Shown piece after piece: positions 16,226-24,447 of a stretch of 49,601 nt of DNA. Each line of letters starts with the position of its first letter. Within the stretch, counting starts at the first letter, position 1. A program made the position numbers and the translations under genes. The notes under the pieces were generated by a model that worked only from the letters and a program-made list of their open reading frames with translations, did no database searches and was not told where the DNA came from. This stretch comes from Clostridia bacterium (lineage in GTDB: Bacteria; Bacillota; Clostridia; Christensenellales; CAG-138), in NCBI GenBank assembly GCA_017524445.1, contig JAFXVP010000051.1, positions 1-49,601 of the forward strand. The letters run 5' to 3'.

Positions 16226-17650
16226 ATGGAAAACAAACACCTGATCGAGCTGGTTGACGTCTGCAAGGATTATAACGGGGACGTGGCGCTGGATCACGTC
16301 AATCTGTACATCAACGACGGCGAGTTTCTGACGCTTTTAGGCCCGTCCGGCTGCGGAAAAACGACGCTGCTGCGCTGCATCGCGGGCTTTATCACGCCGT
16401 CCTCCGGCATGATCAAAATGAACGGCGAGGACATCGCGAAGGTCCCGCCGCACAAACGCGCGATCAACACGGTCTTCCAGAAGTACGCGCTGTTCCCGCA
16501 TCTCAACGTGCATGACAACATCGCGTTCGGTCTGAAGATCAAAAAGACGCCGAAGCCCGTGATCGAGGAGAAGGTCGAAAAGATGCTGAAGCTCGTCAAT
16601 CTCGAGGGCTACGGCAAGCGCTGGATCGATCAGCTTTCCGGCGGACAGCAGCAGCGCGTTGCGATTGCACGCGCGCTCGTCAACTAGCCGAAGGTCCTGC
16701 TTTTAGATGAACCGCTCGGCGCGCTGGACCTCAAGCTTCGTCAGGAGATGCAGGTCGAATTGAAGCGCATGCAGCGGCAGCTCGGCATCACGTTCATCTA
16801 CGTCACGCACGATCAGGAAGAGGCGCTGACGATGTCCGACACGATCGTCGTCATGAAGGACGGCGTCATCCAGCAGATCGGCAAGCCGACCGACATCTAC
16901 AACGAGCCGAAGAACCCGTTCGTCGCCGACTTCATCGGCGAGAGCAACATCGTTCCGGGGCTTATGCTCGAGGACTACAAGGTGCGCATGAACGGCGTCG
17001 TGTACCGCTGCGTGGACGCGGGCTTCGGCAAGAACGTCGAGGTCGACGCGGTCGTGCGTCCGGAGGATATCGACATCATTCCGCCCGAAAAATCAAAGGT
17101 CTCCGGCACGGTGGCGTCGGTCGTGTTCATGGGCGTGCACTACGAGATCTGCGTGGACTGCGGCGGCTACGAATGGGTCGTGCATACCACGGACTTCGCG
17201 CCGGTGGGGCAGCGGGTCGGCATTCAGATCCTGCCCGACGCGATCCATATCATGAAAAAGACGCGCAGTAACAACATCTTCGACGCCGAGGTCTGGCCGG
17301 GTGACGACGCGATCTACATCGACGACGTGGCATTCCCGTGCGACGGGCTTGAAGGGTATGAGAACAAAGACGTCGCCATCGTGCGCATTGCGCCCGAAAA
17401 CGTGCGGCTCGTCGCGCCGCAGGACGCGAAGCTCACCGGTACGGTCAAAGCGTGCATGTTCCTCGGTACGCACTATGAGATCACGGTCTCCTGCGAGGAG
17501 AACGACTGGATTGCGCACTCCGACGAGTTCATGGAGGACGGCGAGGAGGTCGGCATCTTAGTCGATCCCGACAAGATGGAGCTTACCAAAAAGGACGACG
17601 AGACGGACGAAGAACCCGAAAAGACCGAAGGCGTCACGCGCGAAGAATAA
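16226..17650 (+). pseudogene. potA: Polyamine ABC transporter ATP-binding protein, interrupted by an in-frame amber codon
   Basis: Would encode a 474-codon ATPase of the spermidine/putrescine importer. The first part (16226-16684) has Walker A GPSGCGKT (residues 39-46), the Q-loop and the signature LSGGQQQR (137-144). Codon 154 is TAG (16685-16687). The same frame then continues perfectly with [16 protein letters not shown] (Walker B and D-loop), the switch His segment [10 protein letters not shown], and two tandem TOBE-like units (about 17051-17260 and 17380-17590), one more than usual. A single base change from AAG, GAG or CAG explains the break. An in-frame ATG at 16748 has GGAG abutting it and would lack Walker B. 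Sequencing error, a recent null mutation or amber suppression are all possible. potB, potC and potD downstream are intact. Confidence 0.85.
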
Positions 17651-17662
17651 GAGGGCAGGGGC

Positions 17663-18469
17663 ATGAAGCGAAAGTATTTTGCTTATCCGTATATCGTATG
17701 GATGATCCTGTTCATCGTCGTGCCGATGTTTTTCATCTTCTACTACGCGTTCAACGTCGACGGCACGTGGACGTTTCGAAAGTGCTGGGAAACGCTGACG
17801 GACGGACAGAAATGGCGTGTTCTGCTGATGAGCGTGGAGATCGCGTTCGGCACGACGGCGATCTGTCTGCTTCTCGGCTATCCGATCGCGTACATCCTGT
17901 CGAACATGAAAAAGACGGTCGCGGGGTTCATCTCGGTCCTGTTCTTCGTACCGATGTGGATGAACTTCGTGCTGCGCACCTACGCATGGCGCGCGATCCT
18001 CGAATACGCGCTGCCGGATATGCTCGGCTTCAAAACGACGCTGACCGGTACGGTCGGGGCGGTGCTGATGGTGCTCGTCTACGACTTCCTGCCGTTTATG
18101 GTCATGCCGCTTTACAATACGCTTTCCAAGCTCGATAAAAGCTTGCTGGAAGCGTCGCGCGATCTCGGCGCGGACGGCAAAAAGACGTTCTTCCGCGTCG
18201 TGCTGCCGCTGTCGGTGCCCGGCATCGTGTCCGGCGTCACGATGGTATTCGTCCCCGCGATCACGGCGTTCACCGTTCCCGCGCTGATCGGCAACGGCAA
18301 CTATAACCTGTACGGCAACGAGATCGAGCAGGCATTCAAGGTACTTGCCGGCAAGGGCGACTATTCGATCGGCTCCACGATGTCGATCATTCTGCTGATC
18401 TGCGTGCTGATCAGCACGGCGGTCATGAACCACTTCGACAACGATAAGGAAGGAGGGAGCATCCTGTGA
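17663..18469 (+). CDS. potB: Spermidine/putrescine ABC transporter permease PotB
   Basis: Inner-membrane permease, 268 residues, with six predicted membrane segments. The conserved cytoplasmic EAA-type loop, LLEASRDLGADGKKTFFRVVLP, docks onto the PotA ATPase. The N terminus (YFAYPYIVWMILFIVVPMFFIFYYAF) is typical of PotB. It starts 12 bases after the potA stop with GAGGGCAGGGG upstream, and its stop overlaps the GTG start of potC. Should form a heterodimeric channel with PotC; energy supply depends on the interrupted PotA. Confidence 0.9.
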   Translation: MKRKYFAYPYIVWMILFIVVPMFFIFYYAFNVDGTWTFRKCWETLTDGQKWRVLLMSVEIAFGTTAICLLLGYPIAYILSNMKKTVAGFISVLFFVPMWMNFVLRTYAWRAILEYALPDMLGFKTTLTGTVGAVLMVLVYDFLPFMVMPLYNTLSKLDKSLLEASRDLGADGKKTFFRVVLPLSVPGIVSGVTMVFVPAITAFTVPALIGNGNYNLYGNEIEQAFKVLAGKGDYSIGSTMSIILLICVLISTAVMNHFDNDKEGGSIL

Positions 18470-19332
18470 AAAAGCTCGGCCGTTCCTTGAAATACGTCTA
18501 TCTCGGCTTCATGCTGCTGTTTCTGTACCTGCCGATCATCTATCTGATCGTGTTCTCGTTCAACGATTTCACGACCGGCTCGGGACGCCGCATCTCCTAT
18601 TCCAATCTCGGAAAATGGAACGGATGCACCCTCGCAAACTACGGCACGGTGTTTTCCGGCGACGCGGGCAGCTCGCTTCTGCTGACGCTTGAGATCGCGC
18701 TTGTGTCGAGTGTCATCGCAACGGTGATCGGTACGGCGGCAGCGATCGGCATCAACTCGATGCGCAAGCGTCCGCGCAACGTCGTGGTCAACGTTTCGCA
18801 GCTGCCGATGGTCAATCCGGACCTTGTGACCGGCATCACGTTTATGATGCTGTTCGCGTTTGTAAACGGATTGCTGAGCAAGATCGGATTTCAGATCAGC
18901 GACTTTGCAAAACTTCTGATCGCGCACATCAGCTTCAGCATTCCTTATGTGATCTTCTCGGTGCTGCCGCGCTTGAAGCAAAGCTCGGATCTGCTCTACG
19001 AGGCGGCGCTGGACCTCGGCTGTTCGCCGATCCAGGCGCTTCTGAAGGCAGTCATCCCGGATATCATGCCGGGCATCTCCTCCGGCTTTATCATGGCGCT
19101 CACCATGTCGCTGGACGACTTCGTGGTCAGCTACTTCGTGGCAGACCGCATTCAGCCGCTGTCGGTTTACATCTATTCCAACACGGCGCACGGCGCAAAG
19201 GGCGTCAACCCCGCGCTTGCAACGATCATCTTTATCCCGCTTGTGTCAATGCTGCTGATCGTCAATCTGCGGCGTCTTGCAAAGGAGCGGGAATATGAGA
19301 TCCAGAATAAGAAAGTCAAAATGAAGAAATAA
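18466..19332 (+). CDS. potC: Spermidine/putrescine ABC transporter permease PotC
   Basis: Second permease of the polyamine importer, 288 residues, with six membrane segments and the EAA loop LLYEAALDLGCSPIQALLKAV. The SLDDFVVSYFVA stretch near the end is a strong PotC signature. The start is GTG at 18466, overlapping the potB stop by 4 bases with GGAGGGAG upstream, so translation is coupled. The C-terminal tail is highly basic. Confidence 0.9.
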   Translation: MKKLGRSLKYVYLGFMLLFLYLPIIYLIVFSFNDFTTGSGRRISYSNLGKWNGCTLANYGTVFSGDAGSSLLLTLEIALVSSVIATVIGTAAAIGINSMRKRPRNVVVNVSQLPMVNPDLVTGITFMMLFAFVNGLLSKIGFQISDFAKLLIAHISFSIPYVIFSVLPRLKQSSDLLYEAALDLGCSPIQALLKAVIPDIMPGISSGFIMALTMSLDDFVVSYFVADRIQPLSVYIYSNTAHGAKGVNPALATIIFIPLVSMLLIVNLRRLAKEREYEIQNKKVKMKK

Positions 19333-19354
19333 CCATCGTGAAAGGGGAAACAAC

Positions 19355-20446
19355 ATGAAAAAGATCCTGTGCCTTGTCCTTGCATTCGTCCTGCTCTCGG
19401 CGTTTGCCGCGTGCAAATCGACCGTCGAGGTGGATGAAAACACCTTTGCGGACGGCGATCAGTATGAGACCATCGGCGGCGAACTTAACGTTCTGAACTG
19501 GGGCGAATACATCGACCCGGAGCTCATCGAGCTCTTTGAGGCGGAGACCGGCGTCAAGGTCAATTATATCGAGATGACGAGCAACGAGGAGATGCTCATC
19601 AAGCTGCGCTCCTCGGACAGTCCGTACGATCTTTGCTTCCCGTCGGACTACATCATCGAACAGATGATCCGCGAGGATATGCTGCAGCCGCTGGACATGT
19701 CGAAGATTCCGAACGCAAAGAACATCGACCCGAAGATGACCGAGATCACAAACATCTTTGATCCGGGCAACAAGTATTCGCTTCCGTATATGTGGGGCAC
19801 GGTCGGCATTCTGTACAATACCACGATGGTCGATGAACCGGTCACGAGCTGGGGCATCCTTTGGGACGAAAAGTATGCGGGACAGATCTATATGTATGAC
19901 AGCCTTCGCGACTCCATCGGCATTACGCTGAAGTACCTCGGCTACGAGATGAATACCCGCAGCGAGGAAGAAGTTGCCGCCGCGCGCGACAAGCTGATCG
20001 AACAGGCGCCTTTGAGAAAGGGCTGGGGCACCGACGATCTCCGCGCAACCATGGAAAACGGCAAGGCGGCAATGTGCGTGATCTACTCCGGCGACGCATT
20101 CTGCAGCATGGACGCGGTGGAGGATCTTGCGTATGCCGTTCCCGATGAGGGCAGCAACGTCTGGTTCGACAACGTCATCATTCCGAAGACGGCAAAGAAC
20201 ATCGAAGCGGCGCATGCGTTCATCAACTTCCTGAACGACGGCAACATCGCGGCGCGCAACACCGAATACATCTATTATTCGACGCCGAACAAGGCGGCGA
20301 TGGAGCGTCTTGACACGTACTTCACCGAGAACGAAACCTACAATCCTCCGCAGGAGGTGCTCGACCGCTGTGAAATCTTCCATGACCTCGGCGATTTCAC
20401 CGATGTGTTCACCAAGGCCTGGAGCGCGATCAAGTCCGCAAACTGA
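19355..20446 (+). CDS. potD: Spermidine/putrescine-binding lipoprotein PotD
   Basis: Extracellular substrate-binding protein of the polyamine importer, 363 residues. The signal peptide ends in lipobox FAAC (Cys near residue 20), which anchors it to the membrane as in other Gram-positive binding proteins. The mature part begins LNVLNWGEYIDPELI and contains SPYDLCFPSDYIIEQM and KYSLPYMWGTVGILYN, all typical of PotD/PotF; acidic and aromatic residues in these segments line the polyamine site. AAAGGGG precedes the ATG. Fourth transporter gene, 22 bases after potC. Confidence 0.92.
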   Translation: MKKILCLVLAFVLLSAFAACKSTVEVDENTFADGDQYETIGGELNVLNWGEYIDPELIELFEAETGVKVNYIEMTSNEEMLIKLRSSDSPYDLCFPSDYIIEQMIREDMLQPLDMSKIPNAKNIDPKMTEITNIFDPGNKYSLPYMWGTVGILYNTTMVDEPVTSWGILWDEKYAGQIYMYDSLRDSIGITLKYLGYEMNTRSEEEVAAARDKLIEQAPLRKGWGTDDLRATMENGKAAMCVIYSGDAFCSMDAVEDLAYAVPDEGSNVWFDNVIIPKTAKNIEAAHAFINFLNDGNIAARNTEYIYYSTPNKAAMERLDTYFTENETYNPPQEVLDRCEIFHDLGDFTDVFTKAWSAIKSAN

Positions 20447-20455
20447 GGAGGACCT

Positions 20456-21481
20456 ATGGAACAGCTGAAAAAGACGCTGCGCGATCTGATGGCGATCGAC
20501 AGCACGACCGGCTTCTTTGTGGACATGGACAACTATCTGCTTGCCGAAGCGAAGCGGATGGGCATTCCCGCCGTACAGCTCAATAAGGGCGGCGTGCGGT
20601 TCGATCTCGGCGGCGAGGGCAATCCCGTCACGATCGCCGCGCACGTCGATGCGATCGGGCTCATGGTGCGGCAAATCAACGCGGACGGAACGCTGTCCGT
20701 CATCAAGGTCGGCGGCGTGCATCCGTATTACGCGCTCGACTGGAACTGCCGCGTGCATGCACGGAACGGCAGGATTTACACCGGCACGGTGCGCCGCAAG
20801 AATCCGAGCGTACACCTGATGAGCCAATGCGAGAAGGACACGCCGATGGATCTCGACTCGAACCTCGTGCTGCTTTTGGACGAGGACGTGTATTCCCGCG
20901 CGGACGTTGAAGCGCTCGGCGTCACCTGCGGCGATCAGGTCGCGATCGAAACGCGTTATCAGGAGACTGAAAACGGCTTTATCAAGAGCCGCTACCTCGA
21001 CGACAAGGCGAGCGCGGCGACGCTTCTTGCGTTGGCGCAGCGCGTCGCGGACGGCCACGTGAAGCTCAACCGCAAGGTAAGCCTGCTGTTCACCGAATAC
21101 GAGGAGATCGGTCACGGCGGCGCGTGCGGCATTCCTGCGGACACGAAGGATCTCATCGCGGTCGACATCGGCTGTATCGGCCTCGATCACGACAGCAACG
21201 AGCACAAGGTCACGATCGCCACAAAGGACGCGGCGTTTCCGTACCATACCGTGCTGACCGATGAGCTTGTCAAGCTCTGCGAGAAGAACGGCATCCCGTA
21301 CGCGCTCGATATGATGGTCCCGAGCTATGGCTCGGACGCGGACGTATCACTTCGCGCCGGCTACGACGTGCGCCACGCGCTGATCGGACCGGGCGTGCGC
21401 GAAACGCACGGTTACGAGCGCACTCACGAGGATGCGCTCGACGCGACTCTGCGTCTCATCACCGCCGTCGTCGAAGCATAA
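20456..21481 (+). CDS. M42-family metallo-aminopeptidase
   Basis: A 341-residue di-zinc aminopeptidase of the M42 (glutamyl aminopeptidase/PepA-like) family, cytoplasmic and usually a dodecameric shell. Metal and catalytic residues are visible: AAHVDAIG (His 63, Asp 65), LDDKAS (Asp 182-183), EEIG (Glu 216-217), VDIG, and the closing GPGVRETHGYERTHEDAL with the last zinc His. One oddity is AHVDAIG, where most members have AHxDEIG. It begins 9 bases after potD with GGAGGA upstream and ends at the operon terminator, so it belongs to the polyamine operon, where its role is unclear. Related enzymes may be annotated as glucanases by mistake. Confidence 0.88.
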   Translation: MEQLKKTLRDLMAIDSTTGFFVDMDNYLLAEAKRMGIPAVQLNKGGVRFDLGGEGNPVTIAAHVDAIGLMVRQINADGTLSVIKVGGVHPYYALDWNCRVHARNGRIYTGTVRRKNPSVHLMSQCEKDTPMDLDSNLVLLLDEDVYSRADVEALGVTCGDQVAIETRYQETENGFIKSRYLDDKASAATLLALAQRVADGHVKLNRKVSLLFTEYEEIGHGGACGIPADTKDLIAVDIGCIGLDHDSNEHKVTIATKDAAFPYHTVLTDELVKLCEKNGIPYALDMMVPSYGSDADVSLRAGYDVRHALIGPGVRETHGYERTHEDALDATLRLITAVVEA

Positions 21482-21497
21482 ACCGAACAATACAACG

Positions 21498-21524
21498 AAG
21501 GGCGTCTTTACGGCGTCCTTTTTT
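21498..21524 (+). terminator. Terminator of the polyamine operon
   Basis: Stem GGGCGTC / GGCGTCC (two G-U pairs), loop TTTAC, followed by six T residues. Confidence 0.7.
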
Positions 21525-21593
21525 CATATTTTCGACGCAGCTGTGACACATCCGAATGTTACAATCAAAGTGAAAAACGACACATGACGCTTT

Positions 21594-21623
21594 TTCATTA
21601 CAAATTCATTACAGTTTCATGAT
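21594..21623 (+). promoter_or_regulatory. Three direct repeats with 11-base period upstream of a lipoprotein gene
   Basis: TTCATTACA at 21594-21602 and at 21605-21613, and the related TTCATGAT at 21616-21623. The 11-base spacing, one helical turn, is typical of binding sites for OmpR/PhoB-type response regulators. No good -10 element at the expected distance was identified. Candidate site only. Confidence 0.4.
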
Positions 21624-21657
21624 GTTTTTTGCATCACGATCCGTTATTTTATTCGTA

Positions 21658-21681
21658 GGGGGCGTCCTCCCGGACGCCCCC
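21658..21681. repeat. Perfect GC-rich palindrome upstream of the lipoprotein gene (REP-like)
   Basis: GGGGGCGTCC and GGACGCCCCC around a TCCC loop, a 10-base perfect stem. It ends four bases before the AAAGGAG ribosome site of the gene starting at 21700. Similar GTAGGGG-type palindromes are dispersed in many gut Clostridia genomes; recognition of the family is from memory, not a search. Confidence 0.55.
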
Positions 21682-21699
21682 GCGGAAAGGAGATCGCAA

Positions 21700-23133
21700 A
21701 TGAAGAAGCGCGTTTTCATTCTGTTTTTTGCTGCCTTCTTGTTTTTCTGTGCTTGTCAACCGACGCCGGACGAGCCGATCGTGCTGCAGAAGGACCAGGA
21801 ACTGATGATCCAACAGGGTGCGGCGACGCTCTCGCCCGAACAGCCCTATACGCCGCCGGAGGTTCCGGAAAGGTATCAATTCGAGTATCGGGAGGGTACG
21901 CTGACGATCCGTGCAGACGCGGAGGTCGTCGTGCCGTCGGCATCCATGCCGATCATGAACGTCCGCGCGCAGGGCATTCCGCAGGAGACGATGTATCGGT
22001 TGTTTGCATTTTTGTCAAACGGGGAAAAATTGCTGCTGCCGCATCGGCGAACAAAGTCCGAAATTGAAGAGGCGATCAAGGAATACAGCGAGATGCTGAA
22101 TCAAACGCCGCCGGAGGGAAGCGACCTCACGCAGGAGGAGTTTGAATACGGGCTGAATTTGGAGCTGGAGTCCTTGAAGGAAGAATACAAAACCGCCCCG
22201 GACGTCGATGAGGAACGCATCTGCAACGGAACTTATGAAATCCAAAGGTCGGAATGGGAACCGTCAGAGTACGCGTATCTGGAGGCATACGGCAACAACC
22301 GTGATATCGTTGTGAAGTCATCAATAAACGCTGACAGTCAATCGTGGCTTCGATATTACCGACGTCTCAAAGGCTTTGACGCCTATGAGGAAATGCATAC
22401 TGTCCCGCTGGACGAAACGGTCGTGCTGCCGGATGATTTGGACGCGGTAAGCGCAGCCGAGCAGGTGCAGGACTTCTTAAACACCATCGGTGAACCGTTC
22501 GAAATTGCAGCAGTTTACCGGGTGGACGATGCCATGGACGGCAGTACGGACGGGATCGTTCGGGATGCGCAGCACTATGCGCTGCGATTCGATTGCCGCA
22601 GACTGGTGAACGGTGTGCCGCTTGCGGTATGCGCATCTGATTCCGGTTATTCGGATGAATCGTACACGACTATGTGGAGACAGGAACGGCTGTGCCTGAT
22701 CGTCGACGCCGATGGGATTGTCACGGTCAACTGGCTTGATCCGCTGACGATGACTGAAACCGTGTCCGACTCGTCGACGCTTCTGTCGTTTGACAAGATG
22801 ACGGGAATTGCAGAAAAAATGCTGCCGATCGTGTATTACATTCCAAGTTCGGAACGAGAAACGACGCAGGAAATCGGCGTACGGTCCGTCCGGCTCGAGC
22901 TTGTACGTGTGCGGGAACAGAACAATGCAAAGGAACTGAAAGGCATGCTGATTCCCGCATGGGTGTTTTACGGCACAGTACAACTGACCGAACATTATGC
23001 ATCCGGAGAGGATTTTGTCTATTATACCACCTACGGAATGCGAACCGCATCGCCGTATTATGAAGGTGAGGAAATTGTTCTCTGCATCAACGCGATCGAC
23101 GGCAGCATCATCGACCCGATGCTCGGGTATTGA
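21700..23133 (+). CDS. Lipoprotein of unknown function
   Basis: A 477-residue exported protein. Its signal peptide (KKRVFILFFAAFLFF) ends in cysteines at the FCAC lipobox, so it is probably lipidated at the membrane. The mature part is acidic, with no repeat or catalytic motif that I recognise. The C-terminal half (NAKELKGMLIPAWVFYG, then CINAIDGSIIDP) resembles the ends of two-component-associated YycH/YycI-like or PepSY-like lipoproteins, which are small-molecule or protein sensors, but this is only a loose likeness. I chose the ATG at 21700 because of AAAGGAG and the signal peptide. It stands alone, preceded by 11-base-period repeats and a palindrome and followed by a repeat array. Confidence 0.75.
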   Translation: MKKRVFILFFAAFLFFCACQPTPDEPIVLQKDQELMIQQGAATLSPEQPYTPPEVPERYQFEYREGTLTIRADAEVVVPSASMPIMNVRAQGIPQETMYRLFAFLSNGEKLLLPHRRTKSEIEEAIKEYSEMLNQTPPEGSDLTQEEFEYGLNLELESLKEEYKTAPDVDEERICNGTYEIQRSEWEPSEYAYLEAYGNNRDIVVKSSINADSQSWLRYYRRLKGFDAYEEMHTVPLDETVVLPDDLDAVSAAEQVQDFLNTIGEPFEIAAVYRVDDAMDGSTDGIVRDAQHYALRFDCRRLVNGVPLAVCASDSGYSDESYTTMWRQERLCLIVDADGIVTVNWLDPLTMTETVSDSSTLLSFDKMTGIAEKMLPIVYYIPSSERETTQEIGVRSVRLELVRVREQNNAKELKGMLIPAWVFYGTVQLTEHYASGEDFVYYTTYGMRTASPYYEGEEIVLCINAIDGSIIDPMLGY

Positions 23134-23157
23134 GCGAGATATGCGCAGTTCCTTAAA

Positions 23158-23205
23158 GCCTTCCCCTTGATGGGGAAGGTGTCGCCGAAGGCGACGGATG
23201 AGGTG
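23158..23205 (+). repeat. Dispersed repeat of the CCTTCCCC...GGGGAAGG...GATGAGGTG type
   Basis: A hairpin CTTCCCC / GGGGAAG, then a second hairpin GTCGCC / GGCGAC, ending GGATGAGGTG. Two related copies in opposite orientation lie at 47449-47605, so this is a dispersed family within the genome. Similar elements are common in gut Clostridia. No coding function. Confidence 0.75.
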
Positions 23206-23210
23206 ATAAT

Positions 23211-23402
23211 GAATTGCGCAATCGCGCACGAATTGACCTGCGGCCGTGAATTGCACCTTACGGTGCATGAATTGGCTTCGCCGCGAATTGCACCTGACGG
23301 CGCATGAATTGGCTGCGCCGTGAATTGAACCTGACGGTGCATGAATTGGCTTTGCCGTGAATTGCGGCAGAGCCGCATGAATGGGTTACGAGCCCATTTT
23401 TG
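23211..23402. repeat. Array of GAATTG boxes separated by small hairpins (37-base unit)
   Basis: Nine GAATTG boxes begin at 23211, 23230, 23248, 23269, 23285, 23306, 23322, 23343 and 23359. From 23248 the spacing alternates 21 and 16 bases, which makes three copies of a 37-base unit. Between boxes lie small stem-loops of two alternating kinds: GCACC/GGTGC (varied in each copy) and GGC/GCC. The last hairpin, ATGGG...CCCAT (23380-23396) with a T run, contains the ylbJ stop codon. No gene is seen between 23134 and 23385. Confidence 0.8.
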
Positions 23403-24402
23403 TTTTGGAAAGACCGAAGGTGAAGACGAAGACAAGCAGCAGTCCGAGCGCGGAGGAGAGGGAAACAGCGAGCAGATCGAAGCCGTTCTGCAGCATTTCG
23501 GCGCGGGTCGCAAGCGTCGGAACGACGACGGCGGGGCAGAACAGCGGCGTAAGCAGAAAGACCGTCAGCGCGGAAATCAACGCGGAGCAGAGCCGGACGA
23601 GACAATAGCGCGGAAGAGAAAGCGGAACGTACGATGCGCTTTGCAGCAGCACGGATACGCCGCCGAATTGGATGAAGAAGGCGGTCAGCGCAAGCCGCAG
23701 CGGAAGCGACGCAGGCAGCGCGGCGACGGCGGACACGCCGGAGGTCATTTCAAACAATCCGAGCGTGATCGCGCGGGCGGTCGGGGCATTCGCGCCGAAC
23801 AGACGAAAGACGCCGATGGCTTCGAGCAGTGCGCCGAGCACGGACGCAAAGACGAGACAGCCGCCGATGTTCAGAATCGCCTGCACGCCGTCGCCGATCG
23901 CGGCCGGCAGATCACGTGCAAGCGCGGGCGGCTCAGAAGGACGGACAGAAGCCACGCGGATGCGGGAAAGCGGGATCAGTCCCAAAAGCGCTGTGCCGAA
24001 GATCCCTGAAAGCAGCGGCAGCGCGGTCCTTGCGTCACGGAACATGCCGACGGCGACGACGGAAATCAGGAACACGGGATTCGGGAGGTTGCAGAACGCG
24101 TCGGCCCTTCGCGCATCGAAGAGGGAAAGCGCGCCGTCGCGGTACAGCTTGCCCGCAAGCTTTGCGCCGACGGGATAGCCGCCGAGAACGCCAAATGGCA
24201 GCAGCAGAAACGGCACGGCGCGGTTCGGCAGACGGGAGAGAAGACCGCTTCGTAAAAGCAGCGATGAGGCGATCAGATACGGCAGCAGCGACGGCAGAAC
24301 CCGCGTCCACCACAAAAGCGCCGCGTCCAAGGCGGCTTTCGCGGCAGCGTCCGGCACGGCGATCAGCCCGAACAGAATGAGCAGCGGAAATAAAAACAGC
24401 AT
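23386..24402 (-). CDS. ylbJ: Sporulation integral membrane protein YlbJ
   Basis: A 338-residue membrane protein with eight or more hydrophobic segments of the nucleoside-recognition (Gate) type. Family features are WWTRVLPSLLPYLIASSLLL, the conserved GGYPVGAKLAGKLYRDG loop and the ADAFCNLPNPVFLI segment. In Bacillus, YlbJ is made in the mother cell during sporulation and is needed for spore cortex formation. I chose the ATG at 24402 because GGGGGA precedes it; a TTG at 24414 is the alternative. It lies 45 bases after the patatin-like gene on the same strand, matching the ylbJ-ylbK neighbourhood of Bacillus. The stop sits inside the last hairpin of the repeat array. Confidence 0.85.
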   Translation of the reverse strand: MLFLFPLLILFGLIAVPDAAAKAALDAALLWWTRVLPSLLPYLIASSLLLRSGLLSRLPNRAVPFLLLPFGVLGGYPVGAKLAGKLYRDGALSLFDARRADAFCNLPNPVFLISVVAVGMFRDARTALPLLSGIFGTALLGLIPLSRIRVASVRPSEPPALARDLPAAIGDGVQAILNIGGCLVFASVLGALLEAIGVFRLFGANAPTARAITLGLFEMTSGVSAVAALPASLPLRLALTAFFIQFGGVSVLLQSASYVPLSLPRYCLVRLCSALISALTVFLLTPLFCPAVVVPTLATRAEMLQNGFDLLAVSLSSALGLLLVFVFTFGLSKTKMGS

Positions 24403-24447
24403 AGCGTCCCCCAAATAGACGCTATGCCGACGATGTCGTATAAATGA

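Noticed and set aside
19316..21247. 643-codon open frame on the minus strand across potD and the peptidase
   Set aside because: It is antisense to two clearly conserved genes and reads as Arg/Asp/His/Val-rich sequence typical of shadow frames in GC-rich DNA; no ribosome site or domain.
23211..23402. Possible CRISPR array
   Set aside because: The repeated box is only six bases, spacers are 10-15 bases and themselves repeated and hairpin-forming; no cas genes nearby.
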